A stretch of 50,334 nt of DNA from contig JAKAFL010000028.1 of NCBI GenBank assembly GCA_021817945.1, positions 1 through 50,334 on the forward strand, read 5' to 3'. The notes under the pieces are model-generated. The model was not told where the DNA came from and did not search any database. It was given only the letters and a program-made list of their open reading frames with translations. Both the position numbers and the translations under genes were made by a program. Positions 44,807 through 50,334 of this stretch are shown piece by piece (the stretch's first letter is position 1; every line of letters starts with the position of its first letter). The stretch is from a bacterium. GTDB taxonomy: Bacteria > Verrucomicrobiota > Verrucomicrobiia > Limisphaerales > UBA11358.

Positions 44807-45808
44807 ATGGCGGTCAGGAAAGCAAAACGCAGGCAAACCGCGAAATCGAAAAAGGCGGAAGTCACACCGCCTCCCCCGCCCGTTCCTCCCACACCAGAAC
44901 CCCAGACCCCGGCACCCCAAACCGAGGGCGACACCGCACGCTTTATCCGCACCGAAAGCGAACGCCATGACGGGGACATGGCCATAAGACTTTATCTCCG
45001 GGAAATCGGCCAGGTCAAACTGCTCACCCCGGACGAAGAGGTGGAACTGGCCGCTCGCATCAAAAAAGGCGACAAAAAAGCCCGCGAACAGATGATCAAG
45101 GCCAATCTCAGGCTCGTGGTGAAAATCGCGCGTGATTATGAGGGAATCGGATTGCCCCTGCTGGACCTTATCAGCGAGGGAAACATTGGATTGATGAAGG
45201 CCGTCGAGCGGTTTGATCCTGCGAAAGGCGGCAAGCTCTCCACCTACGGTTCCTGGTGGATCAAGCAGGCGATCAAAAGGGCGTTGGCCAATCAATCCAA
45301 GACCATCCGGCTGCCCGTTCACCTGGTGGATAAGATATCAAAAATGCGGCGGGCTTCCATGCGCTTGCAGGAAGAGCTGGGCCATGATCCATCGGATGAG
45401 GAACTGGCAGCGGCTCTGGGAACCACCGCAGGACGGGTTTCCCAAATGCGGTCAGCGTCAGCCAGGCCCGCGTCCTTGGATGCGCCGATCAGTGACGACG
45501 ACTCCAATAATTTTTCCGAGGTGGTGGAGGACGAGCGGGCGGTGGACCCGTACCATGAATTGGAGGATAAAACCGTGGTGAGCATGCTCCAGGACATGGT
45601 GAAGCATTTAAACGATAGGGAGGCGACCATACTTGCCTATCGGTTTGGTTTGGATGGAGGGGCGGAACGGACACTTGAGGAGGTGGGTGAGAAATTCCAC
45701 GTGACCCGGGAACGGGTCAGGCAGATTCAAAACCTGGCCCTGCGAAAGCTTCGCAAAATGATTGAGAAACTGGAAAAGGACAAGGAATCTGATCAATGGC
45801 CAGCATAA
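44807..45808 (+). CDS. RNA polymerase sigma-70 factor (RpoD/SigA-like, short)
   Basis: 333 residues. Regions 1.2-4.2 are present: region 1.2 MAIRLYLREIGQVKLLTPDE, region 2 ANLRLVVKIARDYEGIGLPL, LLDLISEGNIGLMKAVERFD, KFSTYGSWWIKQAIKRAL-like (with GGKLSTYGSWWIKQ), region 3 IRLPVHLVDKISKMRRASMR, and region 4 REATILAYRFGLDGGAERTL and VTRERVRQIQNLALRKLRK. A Lys/Pro-rich N-terminal tail (1-60) replaces region 1.1, and the non-conserved region between 1.2 and 2.1 is absent, so it is either a compact primary sigma or a group-2 sigma. The ATG at 44807 is preferred over upstream starts. Overlaps apt by 13 bases. Confidence 0.93.
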   Translation: MAVRKAKRRQTAKSKKAEVTPPPPPVPPTPEPQTPAPQTEGDTARFIRTESERHDGDMAIRLYLREIGQVKLLTPDEEVELAARIKKGDKKAREQMIKANLRLVVKIARDYEGIGLPLLDLISEGNIGLMKAVERFDPAKGGKLSTYGSWWIKQAIKRALANQSKTIRLPVHLVDKISKMRRASMRLQEELGHDPSDEELAAALGTTAGRVSQMRSASARPASLDAPISDDDSNNFSEVVEDERAVDPYHELEDKTVVSMLQDMVKHLNDREATILAYRFGLDGGAERTLEEVGEKFHVTRERVRQIQNLALRKLRKMIEKLEKDKESDQWPA

Positions 45809-46338
45809 ATGCCCCTGTGACCACCGGTGAAATCGCCGGCGCCATCCGGAATGTTCCGGATTTTCCGAAACCGGGAATACAATTCAAGGACATCACCCCC
45901 GTGCTTGCCCAGCCACGGCTGTTTGGCGGCACGATAGATCAACTGGCCGCCAACCATCGAGTCGGCAGCATAGACTCCGTGGTGGGCATTGATGCGCGGG
46001 GATTCATCTTTGCCGCAGCGGTGGCCAACCGGCTGAATGCCGGATTTGTGCCAGTGCGCAAAAAGGGCAAGCTTCCATTTCAAACCATCGAACAGGATTA
46101 TGCGCTGGAATATGGCCATTCCACCGTGGCCATGCATGTGGATGCCCTCAAGCCCGGCGCGCGCGTGCTGTTGGTGGATGATTTGCTGGCCACGGGGGGC
46201 ACTGCGTCCGCCGCCGTGGCATTGATCCGAAAACTGGGGGGAGAAATAGTCGAAATCTGTTTTGTCATTGAACTCAAATTCCTCGACGGACGTTCCAAGC
46301 TCAAGGACTTGAACGTGCGGTCGCTAATAACCTATTAA
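45796..46338 (+). CDS. apt: Adenine phosphoribosyltransferase
   Basis: 180 residues. Purine-salvage enzyme making AMP from adenine and PRPP. Signatures: IRNVPDFPKPGIQFKDITPV at the N terminus, VVGIDARGFIFAAAVA, VRKKGKLPFQTIEQDYALEY and the PRPP loop RVLLVDDLLATGGTASAAV. Normal length. The start overlaps the sigma factor's 3' end, which suggests translational coupling of the pair. Confidence 0.96.
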   Translation: MASINAPVTTGEIAGAIRNVPDFPKPGIQFKDITPVLAQPRLFGGTIDQLAANHRVGSIDSVVGIDARGFIFAAAVANRLNAGFVPVRKKGKLPFQTIEQDYALEYGHSTVAMHVDALKPGARVLLVDDLLATGGTASAAVALIRKLGGEIVEICFVIELKFLDGRSKLKDLNVRSLITY

Positions 46339-46372
46339 AAAATCCCCGGGGCGACCGGGTATCCAGTCCGTC

Positions 46373-47140
46373 ATGTTAAGTATTGTTGTGCCCGGCTTCA
46401 ATGAAGCCGGCAATTTGGCACCTTTGATCTCAGCCATCCATTCCACCATGGCAGGGATTCCCCTGCCCTATGAAATCGTCTATGTGGATGATGCCAGCAC
46501 TGATGAATCCTGGGCTTTGCTCCAGGAACAGGGGGCTGCGGATGCGCGGGTGCGCGGCTTGAGGCTGGCGAGAAACTCAGGCCAGTCCGCCGCTCTTTGG
46601 ACCGGGCTGCAGGCTGCGCGCGGACAGCTTATTGCCACCCTGGACGCTGACTTGCAGAATGACCCGGCTGAACTGCCCCGGCTCCTTGATGCCCTGCGCC
46701 ACGGCGATTGCGTATGCGGTTCCCGGCGCCAGACCCGTGATCAGGGGGATAATTGGATCAGGCAGTTATCATCACGCCTCGCCAACTGGACCAGAAACCG
46801 GGTGACGAGGGAAAATATCCGGGACAGCGCATGCGGCTATCGGGTTTTCAGGCGCGAATGCGTGGCCAACCTCAAATTTTTCAATGGCATGCACCGCTTT
46901 TTGCCAACTCTCATCAAGCTGGAGGGCTTTACAGTGACGGAAATCCCCGTCCAACACCAGATGCGGCATGCGGGCCGGAGCCATTATGGGGTGTGGAACC
47001 GCCTGTTTGTCACTATTCCCGACCTTTTGGCCGTGCGCTGGATGCAGGATCGAATGATCCGCTACGTCATAGCCGAGCGAATCAACATGAACCCGGAATC
47101 CACCGCTCCAATTCAACGCGGGAAAAATGTCCCGGATTGA
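46373..47140 (+). CDS. Glycosyltransferase family 2 (DPM1/ArnC-like)
   Basis: 255 residues. GT-A fold: LSIVVPGFNEAGNLAPLISA (nucleotide-binding start), EIVYVDDASTDESWALLQEQ, LARNSGQSAALWTGLQAARG, TLDADLQNDPAELPRLLDAL (metal-binding D-x-D region) and RDSACGYRVFRRECVANLKF. This pattern is found in polyprenyl-phosphate sugar transferases, but the C-terminal membrane anchors of ArnC are lacking, so it is a soluble or peripheral DPM1-type enzyme. It could make the lipid-linked donor used by the family-39 transferase encoded 2.5 kb upstream; that link is inference. Confidence 0.9.
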   Translation: MLSIVVPGFNEAGNLAPLISAIHSTMAGIPLPYEIVYVDDASTDESWALLQEQGAADARVRGLRLARNSGQSAALWTGLQAARGQLIATLDADLQNDPAELPRLLDALRHGDCVCGSRRQTRDQGDNWIRQLSSRLANWTRNRVTRENIRDSACGYRVFRRECVANLKFFNGMHRFLPTLIKLEGFTVTEIPVQHQMRHAGRSHYGVWNRLFVTIPDLLAVRWMQDRMIRYVIAERINMNPESTAPIQRGKNVPD

Positions 47141-47170
47141 AAAGGGAGTGAAAAAAGGGTAAATTGCCTC

Positions 47171-47521
47171 ATGCATTGCAAACCCTTGCGTTGGATTGGA
47201 CTTGTGGTCTTGATGGCGCTGATCACCAGTTGCGTCTCCGAGCGCACAAGCTGGAACAAGCGCATTGGCGTCTATACCTACGACCAGGCTTTGCTGGAAT
47301 TGGGTCCGCCTGACAAGCAGGCCCGGCTGAGCGATGGACGGCGGATTGCCGAATGGGTGTCCCATTACAGCACTGGCAACACCCTCTTCATAGGGTCCGG
47401 CATCTGGGGCTATCCCGGTGGCATGGGGTTCATGGAAGGAGTGGGACCTGATTATTATGAATCCAAATTGCGCCTCACCTTTGGCACCAATGACGTGCTT
47501 GCAGCCTGGTCCCGGGATTAA
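47171..47521 (+). CDS. Small lipoprotein, BamE/SmpA-like
   Basis: 116 residues. Lipoprotein signal RWIGLVVLMALITSC with the lipidation Cys at about 21. The mature part has YDQALLELGPPDKQARLSDG and RRIAEWVSHYS, a 'L-G-P-P-D-x-x-x-x-L-x-D-G-x-x-x-x-x-Y' pattern that resembles the SmpA/BamE fold, then a Gly-rich stretch (SGIWGYPGGMGFMEGVG) and LRLTFGTNDVLAAWSRD. The family call is from pattern only. The stop TAA overlaps the first base of repeat copy H. Confidence 0.7.
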   Translation: MHCKPLRWIGLVVLMALITSCVSERTSWNKRIGVYTYDQALLELGPPDKQARLSDGRRIAEWVSHYSTGNTLFIGSGIWGYPGGMGFMEGVGPDYYESKLRLTFGTNDVLAAWSRD

Positions 47522-47644
47522 ACCCGGAAAGCGAAATGGAAAAGGTTAAGATGCGGCAAGATGCTGGAGTCTAAACTTTTTTGGAAAAATCGAAACCATA
47601 CCCGAAGAGGTTTGGTGAGATTTTACCAAAGAGTTTGCGCCCAG
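47521..47644 (+). repeat. 165-bp palindromic repeat, copy H (right end missing)
   Basis: Starts at the stop codon of the small lipoprotein gene: AACCCGGAAAGCGAAATGG, core AAGATGCGGCAAGATGC, AACTTTTTTGGAAAAATC ... GATTTTACCAAAGAGTTT, then GCGCCCAG. The consensus right half (TAGATTGGGGC and the right terminal repeat) is absent; sequence unrelated to the element follows to the next gene at 47706. Confidence 0.88.
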
Positions 47645-47705
47645 GAAATGGCCGGACGCAACAAAATGACTTTGACGGCGGGGAGGATTGTCCTAAATTC
47701 ACGCC

Positions 47706-48110
47706 ATGTCCGAAATTGTGAAATTTGTCAATCATGGGGCCGCAGGCATCACGCCCGCCCTCGCCCTGAAGGTTCTGCGCCAGCTTCCGCAATGGAAGCT
47801 GGAGTTCACCCAGATCCAGGCGCCCAAGTTCCCGCACCTGGTGGATCAACTGGAATTTCTCACCGACGCCGTGGAGGATGCCGTGGAAGGCGCCTACCAG
47901 GAACTGCCTTACCTTGCAGTGGCCCAGGCGGTTTTTGCACTGCTCTTTGCCCACCGCAAAATCAGTTTCATCCCCGGAGGCATCACGGAAATGAATGGGG
48001 CGGATCATTCCAGCGTGGTGCGGGCGGTATTGATTCAGAATGAAAAAGCTTTCGCCATCTACGCCGGAACGCAAGGGTTGAACTGGCAGCAGATCACCAG
48101 CCAGCCCTGA
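47706..48110 (+). CDS. Conserved hypothetical protein (weakly DUF1232/YkvA-like)
   Basis: 134 residues, no signal peptide. Middle part YQELPYLAVAQAVFALLFAH is mildly hydrophobic and is followed by RKISFIPGGITEMNGADHSS, which recalls the 'A-L-x-Y-x-x-x-P-x-D-x-I-P-D-x-I-P-x-x-G-x-x-D-D' pattern of DUF1232 (YkvA) proteins, though several key positions differ. The C terminus (KAFAIYAGTQGLNWQQITSQ) is not recognised. Codon use is like its neighbours, and it lies 4 bases upstream of the ACT-domain gene, so it is probably a real gene in the same transcript. Confidence 0.55.
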   Translation: MSEIVKFVNHGAAGITPALALKVLRQLPQWKLEFTQIQAPKFPHLVDQLEFLTDAVEDAVEGAYQELPYLAVAQAVFALLFAHRKISFIPGGITEMNGADHSSVVRAVLIQNEKAFAIYAGTQGLNWQQITSQP

Positions 48111-48114
48111 CCCC

Positions 48115-48636
48115 ATGCAAACCACCCTGGTCATGACATTAATTGGGCCGGACCGTACCGGCCTGGTGGAGGATGTGGCTCGCATTGTGGCCAGCCAGGG
48201 AGGCAACTGGCTGGAAAGCCGGATGTGCCGTTTAGGCGGCGAATTCGCCGGTATTCTGAGGGTGGAAACCCCGGTGGAAAAGAGAGACACCCTCATGGCC
48301 GCGCTGCAAGCCATACCCAAACTGCAAGTCATCGGCCATGTGGATGCCGCAACCGCCCCCAAAACCCGCGCCCGACTGGCCCGATTGGAACTGGTCGGCA
48401 CAGACAGGCCCGGCATTGTGCGGGAAATCACCGGCGCCATGACGCGTTTTCACGTCAACGTGGAGGAATTCTCCAGCGAGCTTCTCAGCGCCCCCATGTC
48501 CGGCCAGACTTTGTTCAAGGCCAGCGCCTGCCTGAGCCTGCCCTCCGAGTGCCCACTCGATGCGCTCAAGAAGGAACTGGAAACCATAGCCTCGGATTTG
48601 CTGGTGGATCTGGCTTTCACGGAAATGAAGGATTAA
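48115..48636 (+). CDS. ACT-domain protein, glycine cleavage repressor (GcvR)-like
   Basis: 173 residues forming two ACT domains. The first starts VMTLIGPDRTGLVEDVARIV with WLESRMCRLGGEFAGIL; the second starts LVGTDRPGIVREITGAMTRF, with VNVEEFSSELLSAPMSGQTL. The 'G-x-D-R-x-G' amino-acid-binding loops are intact in both. Layout and length match GcvR-type regulators (about 170-190 aa), but a gcv operon is not in the window, so the regulated pathway is unknown. Confidence 0.88.
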   Translation: MQTTLVMTLIGPDRTGLVEDVARIVASQGGNWLESRMCRLGGEFAGILRVETPVEKRDTLMAALQAIPKLQVIGHVDAATAPKTRARLARLELVGTDRPGIVREITGAMTRFHVNVEEFSSELLSAPMSGQTLFKASACLSLPSECPLDALKKELETIASDLLVDLAFTEMKD

Positions 48637-48763
48637 AGCCCCATTCCAAGAGGCTGACTCACAGATTTGAAACGGTCCCGGCCATCCTCCGCAGCTCAAC
48701 CACGCAACGCCAGCCGGTCCGCGCCCGGATCAAGCCATGACCGCAGGGCCGGAATATTTTACC

Positions 48764-49918
48764 ATGTTTGAACTCCTCAAAACCGATGCTCACACCCGCG
48801 CCAGGTTGGGCAGGCTTGCCACCACCCATGGAGTGGTGGACACCCCCGTCTTCATGTCCGTGGGAACCCAGGCCAGCGTCAAGGCGCTGGACCCGCGTGA
48901 GCTTGATGAAATGGGCACCCAAATCATCCTTGGCAACACCTACCACCTCAACCTCCGGCCAGGCCTCGATGTCATCCGCGCGGCTGGCGGCTTGCATCGT
49001 TTCATGAATTGGTCCAAGCCCATCCTCACCGATAGCGGCGGGTTCCAGGTGTTCAGCTTGGCCGGCATTCGCAAGGTCAAGGCCCATGGCGTGGAATTCC
49101 GCTCACACCTGGATGGCTCCCTCCTTTTTATCGGCCCCAAGGAATCCATGGAAATCCAGCGCGTCCTCGGCTCGGACATTGCCATGGTTTTTGATGAGTG
49201 CCCGCCCCACGACGCCCCGGCCCGCGAACAACGCCAGGCCGTCGAGCGCACCATTCGTTGGGCCAGGGAGTGCCGCGACCAGCCCCGCGCACCCGGCCAG
49301 CAGGTTTTTGCCATCGTCCAGGGCGGATCGGACCCCGGCCTGCGTGAGGAATGCGCCCGGGCGCTGGTGGACATGGATTTTGACGGATACGCCATCGGCG
49401 GTGTCAGCGTGGGCGAACCGGAACCGGAAATGATGCGGGCCATTGAGCTGGCCGAGCCGCATTTGCCGGCGCGCAAGGCGCGGTATGCCATGGGTCTGGG
49501 GACTCCGGCCCAGATGGTGGAGCTGATCGCGCGGGGAATTGACATGTTTGACTGCGTGCTGCCCACCCGCGTCGCGCGCAATGGAACAGCTTACACCCGG
49601 CGGGGTGCCATTGGCTTGAAAGGAAGCAGTTTCAAGACGGATTTCGGCCCCATCGAGGAGGGATGCGAATGCTTTGCCTGCCGCCATTTCACCCGCTCCT
49701 ACCTCCGCCACTTATTGCGGGCCAACGAAATATTGGGGTTGCGAATGTTGAGCGTCCATAACACCCACATGTATCTCAAACTCATGAAGGATGTGCGACA
49801 GGCCATCCAGGAAGACCGTTTCCAGGCTTTTCACCATGCCTTCATCAGGGACTTCACGCCCTCCAGAAAGATACTGGCGCAAAGAACCCGGGCTGCGGCC
49901 CAGTCAGAGCCTGTCTGA
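48764..49918 (+). CDS. tgt: tRNA-guanine transglycosylase (queuine tRNA-ribosyltransferase)
   Basis: 384 residues. Exchanges G34 for preQ1 in GUN-anticodon tRNAs. Signatures: TPVFMSVGTQASVKALDPRE, GNTYHLNLRPGLDVIRAAGG, LTDSGGFQVFSLA (catalytic Asp), ALVDMDFDGYAIGGVSVGEP, and ELIARGIDMFDCVLPTRVAR with the nucleophilic Asp, then zinc ligands CECFACRHF (C-x-C-x2-C). Starts at MFELLKTDAH (48764); an ATG at 48737 would add nine residues (MTAGPEYFT) and is also possible. Confidence 0.95.
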   Translation: MFELLKTDAHTRARLGRLATTHGVVDTPVFMSVGTQASVKALDPRELDEMGTQIILGNTYHLNLRPGLDVIRAAGGLHRFMNWSKPILTDSGGFQVFSLAGIRKVKAHGVEFRSHLDGSLLFIGPKESMEIQRVLGSDIAMVFDECPPHDAPAREQRQAVERTIRWARECRDQPRAPGQQVFAIVQGGSDPGLREECARALVDMDFDGYAIGGVSVGEPEPEMMRAIELAEPHLPARKARYAMGLGTPAQMVELIARGIDMFDCVLPTRVARNGTAYTRRGAIGLKGSSFKTDFGPIEEGCECFACRHFTRSYLRHLLRANEILGLRMLSVHNTHMYLKLMKDVRQAIQEDRFQAFHHAFIRDFTPSRKILAQRTRAAAQSEPV

Positions 49919-50199
49919 AAATTGGGAAGAATGCCGCAACTGGGGTTTTGGCCTTTTCAATATCGTTTTTCAGGTTCAAAACGCGGGCCTTGTTCCTCCA
50001 GGAAGCCGCGTCCAATTTCATGTGTAGTCATGAATCCACTACCTTGTAAGCCGGGTGCCCCCACCCGGCATTCGTCAAACCATCAAGACCTTTATCCAGT
50101 TGGAGCCACCACAATGCCAGCCGCCCATTTCAAACTAATGAAATAACCGAACGTCCATGTTTTGCCTGCTTCACCAGCAAAGCGCGGGAGAGGGGGGAA
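49919..50199. other. Intergenic tail with a solo right end of the palindromic repeat
   Basis: About 280 bases after tgt. At 49948-49980, TTGGCCTTTTCAATATCG followed by TTTTTCAGGTTCAAA matches the right terminal repeat of the 165-bp family with a few changes; no left half precedes it. The rest holds no recognisable gene. Confidence 0.6.
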
Positions 50200-50264
50200 C
50201 GCATACACTACTGACACTTGCATAATATAGTGAACATTTATGCGGAATCCGTGTCAAAGCTGAT

Positions 50265-50334
50265 ATGGGTAATCCCAAAGGTGTGAAACGAGACTTCGCC
50301 GCGTTGGAGCGGCGACGCATGAACGCGGCCAAGC
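50265..50334 (+). CDS. IS630-type transposase, N-terminal start (partial at right edge)
   Basis: The frame from the ATG runs off the right edge and reads MGNPKGVKRDFAALERRR and onwards. This opening ('M-G-N-x-x-G-x-x-R-D-F-x-x-L-E-x-R-R-x') is recognised from IS630-family transposases, in which it precedes a winged helix-turn-helix. The upstream TACTGACACTTGCATAAT at about 50200 is a candidate insertion-sequence end. The DDE domain lies outside the window. Confidence 0.7.
   Translation, partial: MGNPKGVKRDFAALERRRMNAAK

Noticed and set aside
7426..47644. Dispersed repeats as a CRISPR array
   Set aside because: Copies are about 165 bp, kilobases apart and in both orientations, with no regular short spacers.

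Overview
The window looks like chromosomal DNA of a Gram-negative bacterium, most likely a member of the Verrucomicrobiota (Limisphaerales/Pedosphaera-like). This is inferred from the gene content: BamA and Skp show an outer membrane, there is an SBBP-repeat protein with an Asn/Thr-rich tail, a coiled-coil protein ends in a pseudopilin-like CPxGG tail, and an IS630-type transposase starts at the right edge. No 16S or other marker RNA is present to prove the assignment. Genes sit on both strands. Most are housekeeping genes in short operons, separated by intergenic regions that repeatedly carry copies of one long palindromic repeat.

Layout from left to right. 1-100: tail of a transposase. 448-6640 (minus): pgk-tpiA-secG followed by a peptide-type ABC transporter (substrate-binding lipoprotein, OppB, OppC). 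6874-9011 (plus): a small secreted protein, a gene-poor kilobase and a coiled-coil protein with a pseudopilin-like tail. 9008-9843 (minus): a broken DNA adenine methylase. 9882-14053 (plus): transketolase, a secreted LIM/DA1-like zinc peptidase and a YqgE protein. 14183-18410 (plus): a complete molybdenum-cofactor operon (ModE-like regulator, moaD, a moaE-moeA fusion, moaC, mogA, moaA). 18520-21186 (plus): LemA and an M48 peptidase. 21166-25128 (minus): pheT and a BaiN/YhiN-type flavoprotein. 25155-26219 (plus): rsmH.

26521-34561 (minus) is a dispersed translation block: rpsJ-rplC-rplD-rplW, fusA, rpmI-rplT and skp. A plus-strand gene for a degenerate histidine kinase lies between rpsJ and fusA. 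34900-41562 (minus): dnaB-bamA-SBBP protein. 42197-42284: tRNA-Ser(GGA). 42410-49918 (plus): a family-39 glycosyltransferase, a YugP-type peptidase, a primary-like sigma factor, apt, a family-2 glycosyltransferase, a small lipoprotein, a hypothetical protein, an ACT-domain protein and tgt. 50265-50334: start of an IS630-type transposase.

The most distinctive feature is a family of about 165-bp, intergenic, near-palindromic repeats with roughly 25-bp terminal inverted repeats and a perfect 18-bp inner inverted repeat. There are seven full copies (one carrying a nested 69-bp palindrome), one copy cut off at its right side and one solo right end. They behave like a non-autonomous mobile (MITE-like) family. 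Other points of interest are the LIM/DA1-like peptidase flanked by two inverted copies of this repeat, the MoaE-MoeA fusion, the kinase that has lost its phosphoacceptor histidine, and a terminator hairpin lying over the start of the ABC-transporter substrate-binding gene.
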